The notes below the pieces were generated by a model that was not told where the DNA came from, did not search any database, and worked only from the letters and a program-made list of their open reading frames with translations. Below, one piece after another: positions 1-6,082 of a stretch of 13,811 nt of DNA (positions within the stretch are counted from its first letter, which is position 1; each line of letters starts with the position of its first letter). The stretch comes from Pyrinomonadaceae bacterium (GTDB lineage: Bacteria; Acidobacteriota; Blastocatellia; Pyrinomonadales; Pyrinomonadaceae). The translations under genes were made by a program, and so were the position numbers. Location: NCBI GenBank assembly GCA_013812565.1, contig JACCTF010000962.1, positions 1 to 13,811 on the forward strand, given 5' to 3'.

Positions 1-1229
1 CGACGATGTTTGCCCAGGGTCGCGGCACTCGTATCCAACCGCTGAAGCGCATCAAGTTGCCGCACTCGCTTGGGCAATTCTACTCAGCGGTCACTAACTT
101 TCTCGGCTTCGATATGTTCGCGGGCGACGAATGGAAGGTGATGGGATTGGCTGCATATGGCAAGCCGAAGTATTACGACTTCTTCGCGAAGCAGGTGCTG
201 TCAGTAAACGGCAATCATGATTTTCACGTAGACATCAACGTACTGGATCACCATTTGGCGAAGCGTTATCAGTTTAGCCCGGCGGCGGTTGAGGCGCTCG
301 GTCAGCCGCGCCAAGCCGGAGAAGATATTGCCGAGAAGCATCAAGACATTGCCGCCAGTGCGCAACGTGTGCTTGAAGATACTGTGCTTCATCTGCTTCG
401 CGGACTGCATGAACAGACTGGAGAAGAGAACTTGTGTCTGGCGGGAGGCGTGGCGTTCAACTCCGTGATGAACGGGCGCATCATGCAGGAGTCGCCGTTC
501 AAAAAGTTCTTCATTCAACCCGCCGCCGGAGACGCCGGGTGCTCGCTCGGCGCAGCCTACCTCATCCATCATACTCTGCTTAAAGAGCCGCGAGGGTTTC
601 AGATGGAGCATGCTTACTATGGACCGGGCTTTAGTTCGGAAGAGTGCCGGACGGCGCTTCGTCAAGCCGAGCTTCAGTTTGAAACCTTGCCCGATGTAGA
701 ACTGCTTCCGCGTGTCGCCGGGCTGATCGCCGGCGGCGCAATCATCGGATGGTTTCAAGGGCGCATGGAATTCGGACCACGTGCGCTCGGTAATCGCAGC
801 TTTCTCGCCGATCCACGACGCGGCGACATGCGAGAATTGCTTAACATAAAGGTGAAGCTGCGCGAGTGGTTTCGCCCGCTCGCTCCGTCGATGTTGGAGG
901 AAGCGAGCAACCACATATTCGGGCACGCGCACTACGATCCGTTTATGATCACGGTGCTAAACGTCGTCCAGGAACAACGTCAGAGAATTCCGGCTGTCGT
1001 GCATGTGGATGGTACGGCGCGTCCGCAAACCGTCAGTCGCCGAACCAATCCGCGTTACTGGCAGTTGATCCACGAGTTTGAAAAACTCACAGGCGTGCCG
1101 ATGCTGCTTAACACTTCTTTCAACATCCAAGAACCGATTGTGTGTCGTCCCGAAGATGCCATTAAAACTTTTCGCAGCGCGAGCTTTGATGCTTTGGTTT
1201 TAGAAAACAACCTGGTGCTGCGCGATTAA
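1..1229 (+). CDS. NodU/CmcH/TobZ-family carbamoyltransferase, 5' end cut by window edge
   Basis: Probable O-carbamoyltransferase, which moves a carbamoyl group from carbamoyl phosphate to a sugar hydroxyl through a carbamoyl-adenylate. The reading frame is open to the left edge, so the ATG at 6 is probably internal. About 408 residues are visible against a usual 550-620, so roughly the first quarter to third is missing. Counting from that ATG, PHSLGQFYSAVT (19-30) and EWKVMGLAAYG (42-52) are family signatures. LAGGVAFNSVMNG (145-157) and QPAAGDAGCSLGAA (171-184) belong to the Kae1-like nucleotide-binding fold. The C-terminal YrdC-like part starts near GWFQGRMEFGPRALGNRS (248-265), and VPMLLNTSFN lies near the C terminus. 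In a polysaccharide locus the likely acceptor is a sugar of the repeat unit or its nucleotide-sugar precursor, which is inference. Family assignment is firm; the acceptor is unknown. Confidence 0.93.
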   Translation, partial: TMFAQGRGTRIQPLKRIKLPHSLGQFYSAVTNFLGFDMFAGDEWKVMGLAAYGKPKYYDFFAKQVLSVNGNHDFHVDINVLDHHLAKRYQFSPAAVEALGQPRQAGEDIAEKHQDIAASAQRVLEDTVLHLLRGLHEQTGEENLCLAGGVAFNSVMNGRIMQESPFKKFFIQPAAGDAGCSLGAAYLIHHTLLKEPRGFQMEHAYYGPGFSSEECRTALRQAELQFETLPDVELLPRVAGLIAGGAIIGWFQGRMEFGPRALGNRSFLADPRRGDMRELLNIKVKLREWFRPLAPSMLEEASNHIFGHAHYDPFMITVLNVVQEQRQRIPAVVHVDGTARPQTVSRRTNPRYWQLIHEFEKLTGVPMLLNTSFNIQEPIVCRPEDAIKTFRSASFDALVLENNLVLRD

Positions 1230-1230
1230 C

Positions 1231-1408
1231 AGTGATGAGTAATGAGTGATGAGGAACAAGACGAAAAGAGAAGTGCTTATGACTTCTCACTGCGTGACGG
1301 TGCAACGCCCCATGCCCCGACTTGCGCGCGGCCGCTGTGAACTTACCGCCGTGCCGTCATCGGCAGCACCAAGTAGAACCATTAGCCCTGATTTCATCAC
1401 TCACCACT
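1231..1408. repeat. Degenerate 7-bp-period array with distant inverted partner (element I)
   Basis: Directly after the carbamoyltransferase stop come three 7-bp units in tandem: AGTGATG (1231), AGTAATG (1238) and AGTGATG (1245). About 140 nt further on are two units in reverse orientation, CATCACT (1395) and CACCACT (1402). Positions 1238-1252 can pair with 1394-1408 in 13 of 15 positions. The second arm ends 11 nt before the ATG of the next gene, which has no Shine-Dalgarno. Short tandem 7-bp repeats are known from some cyanobacterial genomes; a relation to those is not shown here. Confidence 0.6.
1268..1288 (+). other. Small perfect hairpin inside element I
   Basis: GAGAAGT (1268-1274) and ACTTCTC (1282-1288) form a perfect 7-bp stem around a 7-nt loop. 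No T-run follows, so it is a poor candidate for an intrinsic terminator. It sits between the two arms of the 7-bp-period element and may only be part of that structure. Confidence 0.35.
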
Positions 1409-1419
1409 TTTTTTAACGC

Positions 1420-2763
1420 ATGAACGCTCTGCTTGCCGCGCTGTCGCTGGCGCTGGGTATTAGTATCTCCTACCTTGTGCCGGACTACGGCGCAGGGGCC
1501 GTCCTTGCCTGCGCCGTCCTCGCCTCTGCCTTTGGTCTCGTACTTTACCAAATCAAGGATGACAGCCGGTTTCTGCTACAGATTTTCGTTGCGGGCGTGC
1601 TTGTCAGAATGGTCATCGGCACGGTGATCTTTGTTTTCAACCTTCAAGAATTTTTCGGCGGCGATGCGATTGCTTACGACGATTACGGATACTTCCAGCT
1701 TCTCGTCTGGCAAGGCGAGACTCAGTACCGAGCACTATTAAGCGGGTCTGCCGGCAGCACCTGGGGGATGAATTACATGGTGGCTGCGGTCTACGCCTGT
1801 ATAGGCCGCAACATGCTTGCCATTCAATTCGTTAACGCGGTGATCGGCGCGGCCACCGCGCCCGCCATTTACATGTGCGCGCGGCATATCTTTCAGAACA
1901 GCAAAGTTGCGCGGGGAGCGGCGTTCTTTATCGCTTTCTACCCTTCGCTTGTGCTGTGGTCATCGCAAGGATTGAAAGATGCGCCGGTAGTTCTTCTGTT
2001 GGTGCTGGCGATGCTGGCGACGTTGAAACTGGCGGACAAACTAAGCGTCAAGTATTTCATCCTTTTAGTGTCTGCTTTGCTCTCCATACTTAGCCTGCGG
2101 TTCTACATATTCTATATGTTGGTGGTTGCTATCGGCGGCACCTTCGTCATCGGAACACGTAAAGTCACACAGGAAAACTTCTTCCGCCAGTTTGCGATAA
2201 TCGCGGGAGCCGGGTTAGTGATGACATACATGGGCGTGATGCGCACTGCAAGCACGCAGATCGATACGTTCGCGAACCTCAAACAAGCTCAAAACAGCCG
2301 CTTCGATCAAGCAATCACGGGAAAATCAGGCTATGGCCGGGACGTAGATGTCTCAACCACCTCCGGCGCGCTCAGCGCGCTCCCCCTAGGCATGATCTAT
2401 CTTCTGTTTGCTCCGTTCCCATGGGAGGTGACGAATCTGCGGCAGGGTATCACGCTGCCGGAGATGATCGTCTGGTGGGCATCCTTTCCACTACTCGTTT
2501 TGGGCTTGTGGTTCACTCTCAAATACCGTCTGCGTCAGGCGCTGCCGATCTTGATCTTTACCGCGATGCTGACGCTCGGCTATGCAATGTTTCAAGGCAA
2601 CGTCGGCACAGCTTACCGCCAACGCGCGCAGTTGTTGGTCTTCTACTTCATCTTTGTTGCCGTTGGGTTTGTGCTGTTGTGGGAGAGACGCGAGGACAGC
2701 AAGCGACAAGGGCAAATCGCTAAGCAAGCGGCGCTTCGCGGACACTCTTCGCAGAAGGTTTAA
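1420..2763 (+). CDS. Polytopic membrane protein, GT-C glycosyltransferase-like
   Basis: Integral membrane protein of 447 residues with about 11-12 hydrophobic segments. Resemblance to GT-C (GT39/ArnT/PMT-like) enzymes rests on an acidic first loop, GGDAIAYDDYGY (80-91), where such enzymes carry a catalytic Asp, and on the following region with YMVAAVY (119-125), ARGAAFFIAFYPSLVLW (164-180) and SSQGLKDAP (181-189). A C-terminal GNVGTAYRQRAQ motif (393-404) recurs, as I recall, in uncharacterised membrane proteins of polysaccharide loci. If GT-C, it would use a polyprenyl-phosphate sugar at the outer membrane face. The ATG is the first start after an in-frame TAA at 1414, but there is no Shine-Dalgarno; the upstream spacer holds repeat element I. 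The gene ends 1 nt before the amidotransferase start, so the two are almost surely cotranscribed. A polymerase-like or flippase-accessory role is possible. Confidence 0.6.
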   Translation: MNALLAALSLALGISISYLVPDYGAGAVLACAVLASAFGLVLYQIKDDSRFLLQIFVAGVLVRMVIGTVIFVFNLQEFFGGDAIAYDDYGYFQLLVWQGETQYRALLSGSAGSTWGMNYMVAAVYACIGRNMLAIQFVNAVIGAATAPAIYMCARHIFQNSKVARGAAFFIAFYPSLVLWSSQGLKDAPVVLLLVLAMLATLKLADKLSVKYFILLVSALLSILSLRFYIFYMLVVAIGGTFVIGTRKVTQENFFRQFAIIAGAGLVMTYMGVMRTASTQIDTFANLKQAQNSRFDQAITGKSGYGRDVDVSTTSGALSALPLGMIYLLFAPFPWEVTNLRQGITLPEMIVWWASFPLLVLGLWFTLKYRLRQALPILIFTAMLTLGYAMFQGNVGTAYRQRAQLLVFYFIFVAVGFVLLWERREDSKRQGQIAKQAALRGHSSQKV

Positions 2764-2764
2764 G

Positions 2765-4657
2765 ATGTGCGGAATCGTAGGCATTGTGCGCCGCAACGCT
2801 GATGGCAAGACGGCTATTGACAGCGGCGTGCTCAAACAGATGTGCAACGCCATACGTCATCGCGGGCCGGATGATGAAGGCTCTTACCTCGGCGAAGGCG
2901 TCGGGATGGCGATGCGCAGGCTCGCGATTATTGACCTCGCAGGCGGGCAGCAACCGATTGCTAACGAAGACCGCACGGCGTGGATTGTTTTCAACGGCGA
3001 GATTTACAACTACCGATCTTTACGCGAGCGTTTGGAAAAGCTCGGCCATAAGTTCCGCACCGATAGCGATACCGAAGCGATCATCCATGCCTATGAGCAG
3101 TACGGCGCAGAATGTCCGAAACACTTGCACGGCATGTTTGCGTTTGCGATTTGGGATGAGCGAAAGCAGGAGCTGTTTTTAGCCAGAGACCGTGTTGGCA
3201 AAAAGCCGCTGCTCTATGCTTTAACAAATAAGGAACTGATCTTCGGTTCGGAGTTCGCGGCGCTATTGTGCCACCCGGATGTTAGCCGCGAGATCAACCC
3301 GGAAGCGATTCATTACTACCTCTCGTTCATGTGCGTGCCCGCGCCGCTGACAGCTTATCGCCAGATCAAAAAATTGGAGCCGGGTCATACGCTCTGCTTT
3401 GGGTTAAACGGCGAAGTTCGCATCGAGCGTTACTGGCAGCCGGACTTCTCTAAAAAGGTAAAGCTGAGCGAAGCGGAAGCGGGCGAGCGCACCATCGAGG
3501 TTCTGCGCGAAGCCGTCCGCGTGCGCCTCATGTCGGAAGTGCCGCTCGGCGCATTTCTCTCTGGCGGGATTGATTCAAGCGCGATTGTCGCCTTGATGAG
3601 CGAGCAATCCGGTGAACCGATTAAGACCTTCTCCATCGGTTTTGAAGAACAAGACTTTAGTGAACTTCATTATGCGCGCCGCGTCGCCGAACACGTGGGT
3701 GCAGATCATCATGAATTTATCGTGCGCCCAAACGCGCTTGAAGTCTTGCCCACGCTCGTCGAACACTACGGCGAGCCGTATGCTGATTCCTCTGCGATCC
3801 CAACCTATTACGTGGCAAAAGAGACGCGCCGCTCAGTGACCGTAGCACTGAACGGCGACGGCGGTGATGAGTGCTTCGCCGGGTATGAACGTTACGCGGC
3901 GATGCGCTTGGCTGAAATATACCGGCGGCTTCCGGGCCTTGTGCGTGGGCCGCTGATTCAGCAAGCGATCAATCTACTACCATCATCAGAGATTCACCGT
4001 AGCCGCCTCAGAGACGTCAAGCGGTTCCTCGAATCCGCATCGCTGTCGCCGCTTGAACGCTACGCGCGCTGGGTGAGTGTCCTTAAAGTGAAGGCAAAAG
4101 ATGAACTTTATACCGAAGATTTTCGGCAAAGAGTGGCGGGGCGTGAGCCCGTGGACTTTCTTGCTCCGTGGTTTGCGCAAGCTAACGGGGCCGGAGTTGT
4201 GGATGCCGTGCTGCTTGCCGACACGATGACCTATCTGCCGAACGACCTGCTGGTCAAAGTCGATATTGCGAGTATGGCCGTGTCTCTGGAAGCGCGCTCT
4301 CCATTTCTGGATCATCACGTGATAGAGTTTGCCGCCAGCTTGCCTGAGAATTTAAAGCTGCGTGGGCTGACAACCAAATATATCTTGAAACGCGCGCTGA
4401 GAAAAATTCTGCCGCAGGAGAATTTACAGCGCCGTAAAATGGGTTTCGGTGTGCCGCTCGGCCACTGGTTTCGTGGAGAGATGCAAGGGTTTTTACGTGA
4501 GACATTGCTTGCCGAGAAAGCTTTGAAACGCGGCTTCTTTAAACCCGAAGCTGTCACACGCATGGTCGAAGATCACACGCGCGGCCAAAAAGATTATGCG
4601 CCACAGTTATGGACGCTGCTGATGCTAGAATTGTGGTTCCAGCGATTTATCGATTAA
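2765..4657 (+). CDS. asnB: Glutamine-hydrolysing asparagine synthase-type amidotransferase
   Basis: Class II glutamine amidotransferase of the AsnB family, 630 residues, a normal length for versions in polysaccharide and exosortase loci. The N-terminal MCGIVGIV places Cys2 as nucleophile once Met is removed, which fixes the start although the frame stays open 61 codons upstream. RHRGPDDEG (31-39), RLAIIDL (52-58), NGEIYNY (77-83) and SDTEAI (101-106) mark the glutaminase domain. SGGIDSS (266-272) is the PP-loop of the ATP pyrophosphatase domain, and NGDGGDECFAGYERY (363-377) is a second synthetase motif. AGAAGG at 2753-2758 gives a Shine-Dalgarno 6 nt before the ATG. In such loci the enzyme probably amidates a glycan or sugar acid carboxyl rather than making free asparagine, which is inference. 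All catalytic motifs I looked for are present. Confidence 0.93.
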   Translation: MCGIVGIVRRNADGKTAIDSGVLKQMCNAIRHRGPDDEGSYLGEGVGMAMRRLAIIDLAGGQQPIANEDRTAWIVFNGEIYNYRSLRERLEKLGHKFRTDSDTEAIIHAYEQYGAECPKHLHGMFAFAIWDERKQELFLARDRVGKKPLLYALTNKELIFGSEFAALLCHPDVSREINPEAIHYYLSFMCVPAPLTAYRQIKKLEPGHTLCFGLNGEVRIERYWQPDFSKKVKLSEAEAGERTIEVLREAVRVRLMSEVPLGAFLSGGIDSSAIVALMSEQSGEPIKTFSIGFEEQDFSELHYARRVAEHVGADHHEFIVRPNALEVLPTLVEHYGEPYADSSAIPTYYVAKETRRSVTVALNGDGGDECFAGYERYAAMRLAEIYRRLPGLVRGPLIQQAINLLPSSEIHRSRLRDVKRFLESASLSPLERYARWVSVLKVKAKDELYTEDFRQRVAGREPVDFLAPWFAQANGAGVVDAVLLADTMTYLPNDLLVKVDIASMAVSLEARSPFLDHHVIEFAASLPENLKLRGLTTKYILKRALRKILPQENLQRRKMGFGVPLGHWFRGEMQGFLRETLLAEKALKRGFFKPEAVTRMVEDHTRGQKDYAPQLWTLLMLELWFQRFID

Positions 4658-4682
4658 AGATGCAGGTATCGATGAAATGTTC

Positions 4683-4702
4683 AGGCATCAACGTTGATGC
4701 CT
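4683..4702. promoter_or_regulatory. Perfect 20-bp palindrome upstream of rmlA
   Basis: AGGCATCAAC (4683-4692) is followed directly by its exact reverse complement, GTTGATGCCT (4693-4702). In RNA it would give an 8-bp stem with a 4-nt ACGT loop; in DNA it could be a dimeric-protein operator. It lies in the 79-nt spacer between asnB and rmlA, 20 nt before the GGAGG ribosome binding site. There is no T-run after it, which argues against a strong intrinsic terminator. Which role it has, if any, cannot be told from one copy. Confidence 0.45.
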
Positions 4703-4722
4703 TCGGCTTAAGTTTGAGTAGT

Positions 4723-4727
4723 GGAGG
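4723..4727 (+). promoter_or_regulatory. Ribosome binding site deciding the GTG start of rmlA
   Basis: GGAGG ends 9 nt before the GTG at 4737. The N terminus it sets, MKGIVLAGGLGTRLRP, is exactly the family N terminus, so the non-ATG start is well supported. Confidence 0.8.
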
Positions 4728-4736
4728 AAGATACGT

Positions 4737-5501
4737 GTGAAAGGAATTGTGTTAGCTGGCGGATTGGGTACACGGCTCAGGCCGCTAACAGCCGTGACCA
4801 ACAAACATTTGCTGCCCGTCTATGATCAGCCGATGATCTACTACCCGATTCAGACGCTGGTGAACGCCGGGATCAAAGAGATTATGATCGTCACCGGCGG
4901 CAACTCTGCCGGAGATTTCTTGAAACTACTCGGTAACGGCAAAACCTTTGGTCTTAAACATCTCAACTACACTTATCAGGAGGGTGAGGGCGGCATCGCC
5001 GAAGCGCTTTCACTAGCCGAGGACTTTGCCGACGGAGAACCGATCTGCATTGTGCTCGGCGATAACATCATCGAGGGAAACATTCTGCGTGCCGTGCGCG
5101 CGTATCGTCATCAGGGGGGCGGGGCAAAGATTCTGCTCAAGCGCGTAACGGACCCGCAACGTTTCGGCGTGCCGGAACTTGACGGGCGGCGCGTGGTACG
5201 CATCGAAGAGAAACCATCTGCGCCAAAATCTGACTATGCCGTGATCGGCATCTACATGTATGACAACGAAGTGTTCGACATCATCCGTACTCTGAAGCCA
5301 TCGGAACGCGGCGAGTTGGAGATTACGGATGTGAACAACTTGTACATTGCGCGCGATGAGATGACGTGGGATGAACTGGAAGGATGGTGGACGGATGCAG
5401 GCACGTTCGAGAGTTTGCTGCGAGCATCGAACTTGGTGGCTGAGAGTGGAGCAAACAAGATGGAGGTAGAGGATGCAGCCCAAGCCGGAACAGCGCGCTA
5501 G
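4737..5501 (+). CDS. rmlA: Glucose-1-phosphate thymidylyltransferase-type sugar nucleotidylyltransferase, short form
   Basis: Joins a sugar 1-phosphate (probably glucose) to dTTP, giving the activated sugar that feeds dTDP-deoxysugar synthesis. GGLGTRLRPLT (8-18) is the nucleotide-binding signature. LLPVYDQPMIYYPI follows, and LGDNIIEG holds the metal-binding Asp. The ITDVNNLYI and WWTDAGTFESLL segments are typical of RmlA. At 254 residues it is shorter than the roughly 290-residue enterobacterial enzymes and belongs to the short form, with EGEGGIAEAL where long forms have a PDGLAQA-like segment. It starts at GTG with a strong ribosome binding site. Its last 29 nt overlap the RmlC-like gene, so translation is probably coupled. 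RmlB and RmlD are not in the window, so the final sugar is not defined; another sugar 1-phosphate or nucleotide is possible. Confidence 0.9.
   Translation: MKGIVLAGGLGTRLRPLTAVTNKHLLPVYDQPMIYYPIQTLVNAGIKEIMIVTGGNSAGDFLKLLGNGKTFGLKHLNYTYQEGEGGIAEALSLAEDFADGEPICIVLGDNIIEGNILRAVRAYRHQGGGAKILLKRVTDPQRFGVPELDGRRVVRIEEKPSAPKSDYAVIGIYMYDNEVFDIIRTLKPSERGELEITDVNNLYIARDEMTWDELEGWWTDAGTFESLLRASNLVAESGANKMEVEDAAQAGTAR
5462..5466 (+). promoter_or_regulatory. Ribosome binding site of the RmlC-like gene inside rmlA
   Basis: GGAGG lies within the last codons of rmlA, 6 nt before the ATG at 5473. It supports a genuine 29-nt gene overlap rather than a later start. Confidence 0.75.
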
Positions 5502-5991
5502 AGAGTTCAAGGGAGAGTTCAAGTCGGGCGCAATCCGCGATGTGGCGGTCCGCGACATGCGCAAATTCGTTGACGAGCGCGGATGGTTGGCCGAGATATT
5601 CCGGCATGATGAGATGGCCGAGGAGTTTCATCCGCAAATGGTTTACATCTCTTCAACCGAACCGCACACAACGCGCGGTCCGCATGAGCACCGAGAGCAA
5701 GCCGATCTGTTCTGTTTTATTGGACCTTCAAACTTCAAGCTGCGCATGTGGGACAACCGCCCCGATTCAGAGACCTACAGGCACATGATGACGTTCTTTG
5801 TTGGAATCGATAACCCGAAGGCAGTGATCATCCCGAAGGGAGTTGTGCACGCTTACCGCAACGTTGGACATGTCGCGGGTATCATCATTAACTGCCCGAA
5901 CCGCTTGTTTATGGGCGAAGGTCGGCGCGAGGAAGTTGACGAGATCAGACATGAAGATGATCCTCACACGATCTTCAGGATGGACGAGTAG
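5473..5991 (+). CDS. RmlC-like cupin, dTDP-sugar epimerase family
   Basis: A 172-residue cupin of the dTDP-4-dehydrorhamnose 3,5-epimerase superfamily. DERGWLAEIFR (34-44), the RGPHEH motif (68-73) with the catalytic-type His71, the WDNRPDSETY segment (93-102) and IPKGVVHAYRNVG (120-132) follow the RmlC order. Canonical RmlC then has a Tyr-rich strand carrying the catalytic acid; here the equivalent stretch reads IIINCPNRLFMGEG (137-150) with no Tyr. Either the acid comes from another residue or the protein does a different job, such as C3-only epimerisation, isomerisation or binding. It overlaps rmlA by 29 nt and has its own GGAGG site, so the two gene products are probably made together and act on the same dTDP-sugar. 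The fold is confident; calling it RmlC itself is not justified. Confidence 0.8.
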   Translation: MQPKPEQRAREFKGEFKSGAIRDVAVRDMRKFVDERGWLAEIFRHDEMAEEFHPQMVYISSTEPHTTRGPHEHREQADLFCFIGPSNFKLRMWDNRPDSETYRHMMTFFVGIDNPKAVIIPKGVVHAYRNVGHVAGIIINCPNRLFMGEGRREEVDEIRHEDDPHTIFRMDE

Positions 5992-5994
5992 AAA

Positions 5995-6077
5995 GATTTG
6001 CGAATTTCCATTTGCGATTCGGAGAAAAGAGCGCAAGGTTTCGTCTGCCGCAAATCGGCAATCGCAAATCCAAAATC
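5995..6077. repeat. 7-bp-period inverted repeat element II
   Basis: Left arm units are GATTTGC (5995), GAATTTC (6002), CATTTGC (6009) and GATTCGG (6016). Right arm units, in reverse orientation, are GCAAATC (6050), GGCAATC (6057), GCAAATC (6064) and CAAAATC (6071). ATTTGCGATT (6010-6019) is the exact reverse complement of AATCGCAAAT (6060-6069), and the pairing extends to 6002/6077 with 15 of 18 positions matched. The element fills almost the whole 91-nt spacer and ends 5 nt before the GT4 start codon. Confidence 0.7.
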
Positions 6078-6082
6078 ATACA

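Noticed and set aside
201..932. 243-codon open frame on the minus strand inside the carbamoyltransferase gene
   Set aside because: It lies antisense to a strongly conserved coding region, shows no recognisable motif, and is best explained as a shadow of GC-rich codon use.
1231..1251. CRISPR-like repeats
   Set aside because: Units are 7 bp with no spacers between them and no cas genes are near, so this is a tandem microsatellite-like array.
1268..1288. Intrinsic terminator after the carbamoyltransferase
   Set aside because: The stem is perfect but there is no T-run and the loop is large; it is listed only as a hairpin.
2582..2764. 61-codon upstream extension of the amidotransferase
   Set aside because: The enzyme needs Cys2 right after the initiator Met, and the extension is out-of-frame sequence of the GT-C-like gene.
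5843..6082. 80-codon upstream extension of the GT4 glycosyltransferase
   Set aside because: It overlaps the cupin gene and translates repeat element II; MKIVRIIARLNVGG at 6083 is the family N terminus.
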